DNA from: Poriferisodalis sp026713105
Lineage (GTDB): Bacteria; Actinomycetota; Acidimicrobiia; Acidimicrobiales; Poriferisodalaceae
Reading direction: 5' to 3'
Length of the DNA stretch: 64,000 bases
Assembly (NCBI GenBank): GCA_965115995.1
Contig: OZ220472.1
Location: 3,100,001 to 3,164,000, forward strand
A program made the position numbers and the translations under genes. Under the pieces are notes generated by a model. It was not told the origin of the DNA. It saw only the letters and a list, made by a program, of their open reading frames with translations, and made no database searches. Below are positions 9,249-17,032 of the stretch, piece after piece (position 1 is the stretch's first letter; each line of letters starts with the position of its first letter).

Positions 9249-9911
9249 CTAGCTCCCCTGCCCCGACGCGAGCTTGCGAGCGCCATCGGACTCAGCGGAC
9301 TCGAGCTCGCGAGCGCCATCAGACGCTGCGTCAGCTCCGAGCTTGCGCGCAGGAGCGAAATCGTCGATTCCGAAGTCGGGCACCGTGCGCACCTTTTGCT
9401 CCGAGCCGGGCTCGTAGGCCTGAAACTCGGGCACGGTCTCCATCCACTCGCTGAGCCGGATCCGGTCATGCAGCAGATCGGCGATGTGCGGCTCGGAGTA
9501 TTCGTACTCGGGTGTCCAGAACAGCGCGTCGAACGGGCACACCTCCACGCAGATGCCGCAGTACATGCACAGCGCGTAATCGATGTCGAACCGGTCGACC
9601 ACGTTGACCGAACGGACCGCACCGCCGGCACGTCGGGGCGGCGCCTTGACCTTGTGACCCTCGATGTAGATGCACCAATCGGGGCACGAGCGTGAGCACA
9701 GCATGCACGCGGTGCAGTTCTCTTCGTGCAGCGCGATCACGCCGCGGGCGCGGTCGGGCGGGGCTTCCTTCTCGTGGGGGTACTGCACGGTGACCGACCC
9801 CTGCTGGGGGGCAGGGATGAGCGTGCGCATGCCTCGCTTGGGGAACAGCGTTCGCACCGCAGTGCGAGCAGTCACGCCGAGGCCCTTCAGCAGTCCGGGG
9901 AGCTGCGGCAT
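9249..9911 (-). CDS. nuoI: NADH-quinone oxidoreductase subunit I (first complex), 2[4Fe-4S]
   Basis: A 220-residue peripheral-arm subunit carrying clusters N6a and N6b. The two motifs are complete: C66, C69, C72, C76 (CTACMLCSRSCP) and C115, C118, C121, C125 (CMYCGICVEVCP). An extra cysteine at 80 resembles a feature of other NuoI proteins. The C-terminal tail after about residue 185 is low in complexity and repeats SDGAR-E/K-L twice; a related peptide opens NuoD of the same operon. The ATG at 9911 directly abuts the nuoH stop. It hands electrons from the peripheral arm toward NuoB. No nuoE, nuoF or nuoG accompanies this copy. Confidence 0.95.
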   Translation of the reverse strand: MPQLPGLLKGLGVTARTAVRTLFPKRGMRTLIPAPQQGSVTVQYPHEKEAPPDRARGVIALHEENCTACMLCSRSCPDWCIYIEGHKVKAPPRRAGGAVRSVNVVDRFDIDYALCMYCGICVEVCPFDALFWTPEYEYSEPHIADLLHDRIRLSEWMETVPEFQAYEPGSEQKVRTVPDFGIDDFAPARKLGADAASDGARELESAESDGARKLASGQGS

Positions 9912-10955
9912 CTAGAGCACCACCTTGAAGATTCCGGTCACGACGATGTTCGCGAGCGAGAGCGGGATGAGGACTTTCCAGGCGAACTTCTGCAGCTGGT
10001 CTTCGCGCAGGCGGGGGTAGGTGAAGCGGATCCAGAAGATGACGAAGGCCACCAGCAGGATCTTGACGAGCATCACCACCGGTCCGAGCACGTTGAGTAT
10101 CGGGGCGTCGATGTCGAACCCGGGAATCCACCAGCCGCCCAGGAACATCACGGTGGCCAGCGCCGAGAACGCGAACGCCGTGGCGACTTCGGCCATGAAG
10201 AACAGCAGGAAGCGGAAGCCGGTGTATTCCACGTGGAAACCGCCGACAAGCTCGGTCTCGGCCACGGGCATGTCGAACGGCGTCTGGGTCAGCTCGGCCT
10301 GGGCAGCGATCATGAAGATCAAGAAGCCGATGAACTGGGTCAGGATGAAGGGGTTGCCGATGAGGCCGAATCCGAAGATCTCGCCGGTTGCCTGTGCCTC
10401 GACGATCGTCTGCAGGTTCAGCGAGTCGGCCTGGATGACCACGCCCATGACGGCGAGGATCAGCGGCAGCTCGTATGCGATGAGCTGGCCGGCCGCCCGC
10501 AGGCCGCCGAGCAGCGCGTACTTGTTGGCCGAGGCCCAGCCCGCCATCAGCACGCCCAGCACTGACAGCGACGAGACCGCCATCGCGTAGAAGATCCCCG
10601 TGTCGAGGTTCTCCACGACGGCGTCGGGGCCCGTGGGCAGCACTACGAAGAGCAGGAACGACGAGGCGAGCACCACTACCGGGGCCGCCCGGAACACCCG
10701 CCGGTCGGCAGCGGCGGGGTGGATGTCTTCCTTCTGGAGGAACTTCACTGCGTCGGCAATGAGCTGCAGCGAGCCGTGGGGGCCCACGTCGGTGGGGCCC
10801 AGCCGGCTCTGCATGAACGCCATCATCTTGAGCAAGAACAGGTAGCCCAGCATCAGCGCAGCCGTCGGGATGACGATGAGCGCGACGCCCAGCTTGATGC
10901 TGGTCTCGGCCCAGTACGCGAGGCCGAGCGCTCCCGAAAGGGTCAGCTCGCTCAC
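9912..10955 (-). CDS. nuoH: NADH-quinone oxidoreductase subunit H (first complex)
   Basis: A 347-residue membrane subunit that forms the quinone chamber at the junction of the two arms. The landmarks are MAFMQSRLGPTDVGPHGSLQ, ADAVKFLQKEDIHP, the glutamate-bearing loop LTQTPFDMPVAETELVGGFH, and EVATAFAFSALATVMFLGGW. The start is the GTG at 10955, which overlaps the nuoD stop (GTGA); a much longer upstream reading frame overlaps nuoD and is not coding. It ends immediately before the nuoI ATG. Confidence 0.94.
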   Translation of the reverse strand: MSELTLSGALGLAYWAETSIKLGVALIVIPTAALMLGYLFLLKMMAFMQSRLGPTDVGPHGSLQLIADAVKFLQKEDIHPAAADRRVFRAAPVVVLASSFLLFVVLPTGPDAVVENLDTGIFYAMAVSSLSVLGVLMAGWASANKYALLGGLRAAGQLIAYELPLILAVMGVVIQADSLNLQTIVEAQATGEIFGFGLIGNPFILTQFIGFLIFMIAAQAELTQTPFDMPVAETELVGGFHVEYTGFRFLLFFMAEVATAFAFSALATVMFLGGWWIPGFDIDAPILNVLGPVVMLVKILLVAFVIFWIRFTYPRLREDQLQKFAWKVLIPLSLANIVVTGIFKVVL

Positions 10956-12166
10956 CGGTCGATGTCCCCGAGGATGAAATACAGCGAACCGAGAATGGTG
11001 ATGATGTCGGGCACGTAGGTGCCGCGCATCACCCACGGCACGATCGAGATGTTGCTGAAGCTGGGCGTGCGAATCTTCACCCGGAACGGCTCGAGGCCGC
11101 CCTTGGACACGACGTAGTAGCCCATCTCGCCCAGAGGGTTCTCGGTGGAGACGTAGGCCTCGCCGGCGGGCACCTTGATGATGCGCGGCACCTTGGCCAT
11201 GATCGGGCCCGAGGGGATGGCGTCGAGCAGCTGGTCGACGATCTTGGTGGCCTCGCGGGTCTCCTGCAGGCGCACCCAGTAGCGGGCGAACGAGTCGCCG
11301 TCGGGGTGTGTCCACACACGCCAGTCGACCTGGTCCCAGGCGAGGCCCGGGTTGGCGTCGCGGCGCAGGTCCCAGTCGACCCCGCTGGCTCGCAGGTTGG
11401 CGCCCGACAAGCCGTAGCTCAGCGCCACGTCGCCGGGGATCACGCCGACGCTGCGGCAGCGAGTCTGGAAGATCTCGTTGCCCATCAGCAGGTCTTCCAT
11501 CTCGTCGCAGAAGCCGCGCATCTTGGCCATGACAGCGTGCGTCTCGGCAATCCAGCCGCGGGGGATGTCATCCTTCAGACCGCCAATACGGTCGAAGTTG
11601 GGATGGAAGCGGCCGCCGGTCACTTCCTCGATCTGGTTGAGCACCCGCTCACGGTCGCGGAAGGCGAAGAAAACTGGCGTCAGCGCCCCGACTTGCACGC
11701 CCATGTCGCCCAGGAACAGCGACAGATTGGCGATGCGGCTGAGCTCGAACAGGATCGTGCGGATCCACTGCGCTCGGGGCGGGGCCTCGACGCCCATCAA
11801 CTGTTCGGCCGCCAAGATGAACGGCACTTCGTTGGCGAAGCTGCCCAGCCAGTCGATGCGGTTGATCAGCGTGGTGCACTGGGGGTAGGTGCGGACCTCG
11901 CAGAGCTTCTCATAGCCACGGTGCATGTAGCCCATCAGCGGTTCGGCTGAGATGACCTGCTCGCCGTCGAGCCGGCAGGCGATGCGCAGCGTGCCGTGGG
12001 TGGCGGGGTGCTGCGGGCCGATGTTCAGCGTCATGTCGCCAGTGTCGAGCTCGATGTTGACGCGGGCGTCGGCGGCCTGAGCCGCCACGTAGGCCTGCTG
12101 CTCGCGCAGCGCGGCGGTTCCGGGTGCGAACCTGCGAGCACCATCGGACACAGTTGCGGGGCTCAT
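10952..12166 (-). CDS. nuoD: NADH-quinone oxidoreductase subunit D (first complex)
   Basis: A 404-residue peripheral-arm subunit that lines the quinone site, homologous to mitochondrial NDUFS2 and to NiFe-hydrogenase large subunits, without the metal-binding cysteines. Key blocks are NIGPQHPATHGTLRI with the quinone-site histidine, YMHRGYEKL, and INRIDW, whose Arg103 aligns with the arginine that NDUFAF7 methylates in NDUFS2. The start is ATG 12166, which overlaps the nuoC stop (ATGA). The first 45 residues form a variable extension with SDGARRFAPG. The C-terminus ends in GDIDR. Confidence 0.95.
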   Translation of the reverse strand: MSPATVSDGARRFAPGTAALREQQAYVAAQAADARVNIELDTGDMTLNIGPQHPATHGTLRIACRLDGEQVISAEPLMGYMHRGYEKLCEVRTYPQCTTLINRIDWLGSFANEVPFILAAEQLMGVEAPPRAQWIRTILFELSRIANLSLFLGDMGVQVGALTPVFFAFRDRERVLNQIEEVTGGRFHPNFDRIGGLKDDIPRGWIAETHAVMAKMRGFCDEMEDLLMGNEIFQTRCRSVGVIPGDVALSYGLSGANLRASGVDWDLRRDANPGLAWDQVDWRVWTHPDGDSFARYWVRLQETREATKIVDQLLDAIPSGPIMAKVPRIIKVPAGEAYVSTENPLGEMGYYVVSKGGLEPFRVKIRTPSFSNISIVPWVMRGTYVPDIITILGSLYFILGDIDR

Positions 12167-12885
12167 GCACCCGCTCCCGACGCCTCGAAGGAGGCCATCA
12201 CCTCGGCCTCGAGCTGGGCTTCGAGCTCTGGCGGGATCTCTTCGATGTCGACCACACCGGGCCACGGCTTGACCGCACGCGCCAGCAGCGGGAAGTCCTT
12301 GCGCAGCGGATGGCCCTCGAACTCGCTCGGCAGGTAGATGTGCTCCAGGTTCGGATGACCGTCGAAGACGATGCCAAACATCTCATGGGCTTCACGCTCG
12401 TGCCAGTTAGCACCGGCAAACACGTCGATGATCGACGGCACTGATGCCGGGGCGCCGTCGACATCGGTCACGTCGGCCTTGAGGATGACGGCGGCGTGCC
12501 GTGCCGGGGCGTGCAGATGTGCAAGCAGCTGGAAGCGTGTTTCGCCGCCGCCCCGGCGCACAGTGTCGGAGGCGGTGGCGCTCGTGGTCTCCTCTTCGTC
12601 CTCGCCGACGCCGGCGCCGTCGAACTCGGTGTCCTCGTAACGGCCCTCCGGCGCATCCGACCAGTCAATGGCTGACAGGAAGCCGAAGTAGACGAAGCCG
12701 GCGTCGCGCAGCGCAGTGATCGCAGTGCGCCAGTGTTCGATCTCGATACGCAGCCAGAGGCTCTGGCCCGCTTCGACGTGAGTCTCGACCACGGCGTCAC
12801 CCAGCAGCTCTGCCAGCTCCGCGGCAAGGGCGTCGCGGGCCTCGTCGCCGGGCGTTTCAGTGCCGTCGTCGGTGTCGTCGGCCAT
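12163..12885 (-). CDS. nuoC: NADH-quinone oxidoreductase subunit C (first complex)
   Basis: A 240-residue 30-kDa-type subunit of the peripheral arm. The family signature is clear: GANWHEREAHEMFGIVFDGHP, followed by LEHIYLPSEFEGHPLRKDFPL. A polar, acidic stretch around residues 85-115 (EDEEETTSATASDTV) interrupts the N-terminal domain and is absent from the shorter NuoC of the second operon. NuoC and NuoD are separate genes here, not a fused nuoCD. The gene starts three bases after the nuoB stop and overlaps nuoD by four bases. Confidence 0.94.
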   Translation of the reverse strand: MADDTDDGTETPGDEARDALAAELAELLGDAVVETHVEAGQSLWLRIEIEHWRTAITALRDAGFVYFGFLSAIDWSDAPEGRYEDTEFDGAGVGEDEEETTSATASDTVRRGGGETRFQLLAHLHAPARHAAVILKADVTDVDGAPASVPSIIDVFAGANWHEREAHEMFGIVFDGHPNLEHIYLPSEFEGHPLRKDFPLLARAVKPWPGVVDIEEIPPELEAQLEAEVMASFEASGAGA

Positions 12886-12887
12886 GG

Positions 12888-13454
12888 CTACGCCTGCACC
12901 TGGACTGGGTCTGGAGCCGGTGATGACGGCACACGTGTCGATGCGGGTGCCGAGGGCGGCACCACGATGGGCTCACCTCGCCAGCGTTCTTGGATGTCCT
13001 CACGCTGGATGCGCTCCTGCAACAGCACGATTCCCTCAAGCAGTGCCTCAGGCCGGGGTGGGCAGCCAGGTACGTACACGTCGACCGGGATGACCTGGTC
13101 GACGCCTTTCGTGACCGAGTAGCTGTCCCAATACGGACCGCCGCAGTTCGCACACGAGCCCATCGAGATGACGTACTTGGGCTCGGGCATCTGCTCGTAT
13201 AGGCGGCGGATGACCGGGGCCATCTTGTCGGTGACGGTGCCCGAGATCACCACCAGATCGGCTTGGCGCGGGCTGGCCGGGAACGGGATGACGCCCAGGC
13301 GCATGACGTCGTATCGGGGCGAGCCGAATGCGGCGCCCATCTCGATGGCGCAGCACGCCAGACCCCACTGGTACACCCACAGCGAGCGTGCCCGGCCGAA
13401 GTTCAGCAGCCAGGTGAGCGGCTTGGGCAATTTGACCTTGTCGACCAGTGCCAT
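12888..13454 (-). CDS. nuoB: NADH-quinone oxidoreductase subunit B (first complex), cluster N2
   Basis: A 188-residue subunit holding the last iron-sulfur cluster, N2, next to the quinone site. All four ligands are present: the adjacent pair C34-C35 in LACCAIEMG, C101 in MGSCANCGG, and C131 in VPGCPPRPE. The conserved SPRQADLVVISGTVTDKMAP block is intact. The ATG at 13454 opens with MALVDKVKLPKPLTWLLN, typical of the family. Two short runs of Pro/Ala make up the C-terminus. Confidence 0.95.
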   Translation of the reverse strand: MALVDKVKLPKPLTWLLNFGRARSLWVYQWGLACCAIEMGAAFGSPRYDVMRLGVIPFPASPRQADLVVISGTVTDKMAPVIRRLYEQMPEPKYVISMGSCANCGGPYWDSYSVTKGVDQVIPVDVYVPGCPPRPEALLEGIVLLQERIQREDIQERWRGEPIVVPPSAPASTRVPSSPAPDPVQVQA

Positions 13455-13475
13455 CGTGCGGTTTCCTTCAGCCCC

Positions 13476-13850
13476 TCACACCCAGCGCAGGACGCCCTTG
13501 CGCCATGCGTAGAACAGGCCCAGCACCAAGATGAAGATGAAAATCGCCATCTCGACCAGGCCGAACAGGGCATACACCTCGAGCCGAGTCGCCCAAGGGA
13601 AGATGAACACGGCCTCTACGTCGAACAGGACGAAGAGCACCGCGAAGACGTAGTAGCGGATCTGGCTCTGGGTCCAGTCGCTGCCGACCGGATCGACGCC
13701 GCTCTCATAGGCGATGAGCTTCTGGGGCGTCGGTCGCTGCGGCCGCAGGATCCGTGCGACGCCGAACATCGTGAAGGCCATCAGGACTGCCGCTGTGCCG
13801 AAGATCGCGACAGTCAGATAGCTCCGCAAGAGGTCGGACACGGATCGCAA
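13476..13850 (-). CDS. nuoA: NADH-quinone oxidoreductase subunit A (first complex)
   Basis: A 124-residue three-helix membrane subunit and the first gene of the 11-subunit operon. The conserved loop YESGVDPVGSDWTQSQIRYY and the helix VLFVLFDVEAVFIFPWA, with its membrane acidic residues, are present. The ATG at 13850 begins MRSVSDLLRSYLTVAIFG. The promoter should lie in the 167 bp before the divergent lipoprotein gene; I cannot pick confident -10 and -35 boxes on this strand. Confidence 0.94.
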   Translation of the reverse strand: MRSVSDLLRSYLTVAIFGTAAVLMAFTMFGVARILRPQRPTPQKLIAYESGVDPVGSDWTQSQIRYYVFAVLFVLFDVEAVFIFPWATRLEVYALFGLVEMAIFIFILVLGLFYAWRKGVLRWV

Positions 13851-13949
13851 CGCTAGCGACTTCGCGCCACCCTGCGCCGAACCTCAGGCAAGCGCCGCGA
13901 GCCAGGGAGGCGTCGCGGCAGCGCACGTCTTCCGGGACTGTTTGGTGTC

Positions 13950-13968
13950 GTCACATTTGGGTCACATT
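13950..13968. promoter_or_regulatory. Direct repeat GTCACATT, two copies one helical turn apart
   Basis: GTCACATT occurs at 13950-13957 and again at 13961-13968, so the copies are 11 bp apart, on the same face of the helix. They lie in the divergent gap between nuoA and the lipoprotein gene, 50-70 bp before the lipoprotein start. This spacing is what a dimeric regulator would need. No regulator is known to me for this sequence, so the function is an inference. Confidence 0.3.
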
Positions 13969-14017
13969 CGATTCTTACGTTGCTCCCCAAGTCAGAACCT
14001 CACGAAAGGAGAATGAC

Positions 14018-15184
14018 ATGGGGTTCAAGAATTCAAGAGCAAGGAAGTGGCTGGCGGGGGTACTCGCAGGAGTCACACTCTCGGCGGCTGCGTTAGGCGG
14101 ATGCGCCCTGGGTTCAAGCACCGGGGACAACGCCGAGACAGCGGCAGGCGAGATCATCGCCGATCCCCGCAACGGCGAGGGTGCTGAGGCGAACCCGACG
14201 CACGCCGAAGGCACCGAAGGTGTCGGCGAGGGCAGCAGCGAGGAGATCAACGAGGCTCTGATGTCGAGCCCGGTGATCCCGCTCGACCAGACCTGGACGG
14301 GCAACCTGGGCGGCATCGACGTTGCAGCCAGCTACGACACAGCAACCCAGACCGTGCGCACCGCGGTTCGCAACACGACAACCCAGACGCTGTGCTACGT
14401 GCAGTCCGAGCCGCACATGAAAGCCGGTGCGCAGACGGTCGGCGAGCTGGGTCCAGAGAAGCTCGGCGACCTGGCACCGGGCCAATCGGCAACGTCAGTG
14501 CTGTCGGTAGCGGATGAGCCCGCCATGGCCGGAGTGGCCTTCGACGGCTACGTCGTGCACATGGAGGTCTTCGACTGCAACGGGCCTGGTCCCATCCCCC
14601 ACAGCGGGGGCGAAGGCGCTGAGGGTGCCGAGGGTGTCGGCGGCCATGCCGAAGGCAACGAAGCCGACGGCGAGAACGGCGGCGAGTCAGGCGGCGAGCG
14701 CGGTGGCGAGGTGACCGAGGCAGGCGGCGAGAATGACACCGCCGTGGCGCTCACTCCGGGCCAGACCTACGACGTGACCCGCAACGGCGCCCGGCTGGTG
14801 CTGGCCTACGACCCGGCCACCAACGCGTTCAACGGCCAGGTGACCAACACCACCAACAGCGTGCTGACCCGAGCCCGGGTGGAGATCCACCTCTCCAACG
14901 GCACCGAGCTCGGCCCCACCACGCCCACCAACCTGGCGCCAGGCCAGACGCTGCGGATCAGCTTGCCCGCCACACAGGCACCGTTCGCCACCTGGAGCCC
15001 CCACGCTGAGGTCGGCAGCGGCGAAGGCGGCGAAGGCGGCGAGGGCGGCACCGGTAACGGCGAGAGCAGCGAGCGTGCCGGCGGCCACTCCGAAGGCAAC
15101 GAAGGCGGCACCGAGGGCGGCCGTGAAGGCGGCTCGGAACGCAGCGGCGAGCACGGCTCCGGCGGCGAGGGCAACGCAGGCTGA
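14018..15184 (+). CDS. Lipoprotein with two related beta-type domains and Gly/Glu-rich linkers
   Basis: A 388-residue exported protein of unknown function. A signal peptide ends in the lipobox LGGC, with C29 as the predicted lipidated cysteine. The Shine-Dalgarno AAAGGAG lies seven bases before the ATG. Two related domains follow, at about 88-190 and 240-335. Both contain a YD-x-A/T-T start, a VxNTT turn, an E-x-H pair, a LAPGQ turn and a final H-x-E-V strand, which suggests an internal duplication. Each is followed by a linker rich in Gly and Glu that contains GGHAEGNE or GGHSEGNE. The gene sits alone, opposite in strand to both nuo operons. The single-turn domains recall FxLYD-like folds, but that is only an impression. 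Confidence 0.85.
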   Translation: MGFKNSRARKWLAGVLAGVTLSAAALGGCALGSSTGDNAETAAGEIIADPRNGEGAEANPTHAEGTEGVGEGSSEEINEALMSSPVIPLDQTWTGNLGGIDVAASYDTATQTVRTAVRNTTTQTLCYVQSEPHMKAGAQTVGELGPEKLGDLAPGQSATSVLSVADEPAMAGVAFDGYVVHMEVFDCNGPGPIPHSGGEGAEGAEGVGGHAEGNEADGENGGESGGERGGEVTEAGGENDTAVALTPGQTYDVTRNGARLVLAYDPATNAFNGQVTNTTNSVLTRARVEIHLSNGTELGPTTPTNLAPGQTLRISLPATQAPFATWSPHAEVGSGEGGEGGEGGTGNGESSERAGGHSEGNEGGTEGGREGGSERSGEHGSGGEGNAG

Positions 15185-15276
15185 CACCCACACCGCCAAG
15201 GGCGCGGCAGCTGCTCCCGGCAGACGGCAGGTGACCCCCTCCCATCACCGCACCGCACAGGGGCAGCACGCAAAGC

Positions 15277-15321
15277 GATCCCCCGGCCTCGACGGCAACC
15301 AACCGTCAGAGCCGGGGGATC
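15277..15321. terminator. Bidirectional hairpin between convergent genes
   Basis: GATCCCCCGGC at 15277-15287 pairs perfectly with GCCGGGGGATC at 15311-15321. Inside it GACGG (15291-15295) pairs with CCGTC (15303-15307) around a seven-base loop. It lies between the lipoprotein stop and the convergent nuoN stop. There is no U tract on either side, so it fits an intrinsic-like terminator of high-GC actinobacteria. Confidence 0.6.
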
Positions 15322-15342
15322 CGCCGCGTCCCGAGACCTGCT

Positions 15343-16914
15343 CTACAAGATGATCGACAGGACGGCGTCGGCGCTCCATTCGAGGAGCCGCTGCGGGAAT
15401 ACGCCGACGATGACCGTTACGGCAACCGCGAGGGTGATGGCGAAGACCGATGTCAGGGGCAGGCCGCCCCAGCGCGGTCGGCTCGCGCGGGCGGCCGGGG
15501 CGCTGTCGCCCTCGGCGTCGTCGGTTGCGCCTTCGGGGGCATACATGGCCAGAACGACGCGCAGGTAGGCGAAGGCGCTCACGACCGCGGTGATCATCGC
15601 AACAGCGGCCAAGACGTAGCCGCCGGCACCGATTGCAGCCCGGATGACCTCGAACTTCGCCACGAAGCCGGCCGTGAGCGGCACGCCGGCCTGCGCCAGC
15701 AGCAGCACGGTGAAGGCGAGCGCCAAGACAGGGCGGCGGCGTGCCAGCCCGCCGTAGCGGCTGAAGGAATGCGCGCTCGCGTCGGGATCCGGCGATTGAA
15801 GCTCGGGGCCGACAACCGACAGCACGGCGAAGCTGCCCAGCGCCATAAACGAGTAGGCGATCAGGTAGAAGACGGCCGACGAGACTGCGTCGCCGCCGCC
15901 CGCGGTCCACTGCGCCAGCCCGCTGGCGGCCGGGACCGCGGAGAGGCCGACGAGCACGAAGCCTGCGTGGCTGATCGAGCTGTAGGCCAGCATGCGCTTG
16001 ACGTCGGATTGGCAGATGGCCATGACGGCGCCGACAGCAAGCGTGGCGAACGCCAGCCCGACGAGGATCGGCGCCCAAGCCGTGCCCTGCTCCGCAAGCG
16101 CCACGTACAGCACGCGCGCCAGCGCAGCGAAGCCGGCGGCCTTCGCGATCGACGCCAAGTAGCCGGTGACCGGGCTGGGCGCCCCCTCGTACACATCAGG
16201 TGCCCAGAAGTGGAATGGAACGGCGGCCACCTTGAACCCCAGGCCGACCAGCAGCAACGCAATGCCCGCAAGCAGCAAGTAATCGGTCTCCCTGATGGAT
16301 CCGAACAGGAAGTCACCGATCCCGCTGAGGTTCGTGCTGCCCGTCGAGCCGTAGACCAGCGCGATGCCGTAGAGGAAGAACGCCGAGCTGAACGCTCCCA
16401 GCACGAAGTACTTCATGGCCGACTCGCGGGCGCTCGCTCGCCGGCCTGCCAACGCAATCAGCACGTACAGGGCGATAGAGAGCGACTCGAGGCCCAAGAA
16501 CAGCACGATGAGGTCGTTTGCGCCGGCCATGACGACGGCGCCGGCTGCAGAGGCCAGCAACAGCGCCGCGAATTCGGGAGGCGCCATGCCGTAGCGGTCG
16601 AGAGCGGAATGGGCGATGAGGGCCGTCATGACCACGCCCACACCGACCAGCACCGTGAGCAGGAGGCTGAAGCCGTCGCTCACGAACGCGCCTGCCAGTG
16701 TGAGCCGAGGCGTCGAGCCCCACATGGCCCACTGGACGGCGGCCACGACGGCCGCAGCGGCGCCGGTCGCAATCGAGGTGGTCGTGGACACCCAGCCGGG
16801 CAGCGACCGCGGCGCCAGCGAGGACACCAGCAGCAGCCCGAGCGCGGCACCGACGAGGACTATCTGCGGAACAAGAACCCACCAATCGACGGCCGGCGAT
16901 TCAAAGGGCAGCAT
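15343..16914 (-). CDS. nuoN: NADH-quinone oxidoreductase subunit N (second, 14-subunit complex)
   Basis: A 523-residue antiporter-like subunit and last gene of the complete nuo operon. Landmarks include FLGLESLSIALYVLIALAG, MKYFVLGAFSSAFFLYG, KVAAVPFHFWAPDVYEGAP and DVKRMLAYSSISHAGFVLVG. Unlike the other NuoN, the conserved block reads HFWAPD and not HTWAPD, and there is only a short polar insert before the last helix. A 118-bp gap separates it from nuoM upstream. Confidence 0.95.
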   Translation of the reverse strand: MLPFESPAVDWWVLVPQIVLVGAALGLLLVSSLAPRSLPGWVSTTTSIATGAAAAVVAAVQWAMWGSTPRLTLAGAFVSDGFSLLLTVLVGVGVVMTALIAHSALDRYGMAPPEFAALLLASAAGAVVMAGANDLIVLFLGLESLSIALYVLIALAGRRASARESAMKYFVLGAFSSAFFLYGIALVYGSTGSTNLSGIGDFLFGSIRETDYLLLAGIALLLVGLGFKVAAVPFHFWAPDVYEGAPSPVTGYLASIAKAAGFAALARVLYVALAEQGTAWAPILVGLAFATLAVGAVMAICQSDVKRMLAYSSISHAGFVLVGLSAVPAASGLAQWTAGGGDAVSSAVFYLIAYSFMALGSFAVLSVVGPELQSPDPDASAHSFSRYGGLARRRPVLALAFTVLLLAQAGVPLTAGFVAKFEVIRAAIGAGGYVLAAVAMITAVVSAFAYLRVVLAMYAPEGATDDAEGDSAPAARASRPRWGGLPLTSVFAITLAVAVTVIVGVFPQRLLEWSADAVLSIIL

Positions 16915-17032
16915 CAGCTGTGGCCTCCGCCGAACTCATCGGTGTGCGCACATCTACGGCAGTTCACAGTCGCGGGCGCACGCACAGGCACCGGTCCGGT
17001 CGGGCTGAGCGGCCAGCGATCGAGCAGCCGCA

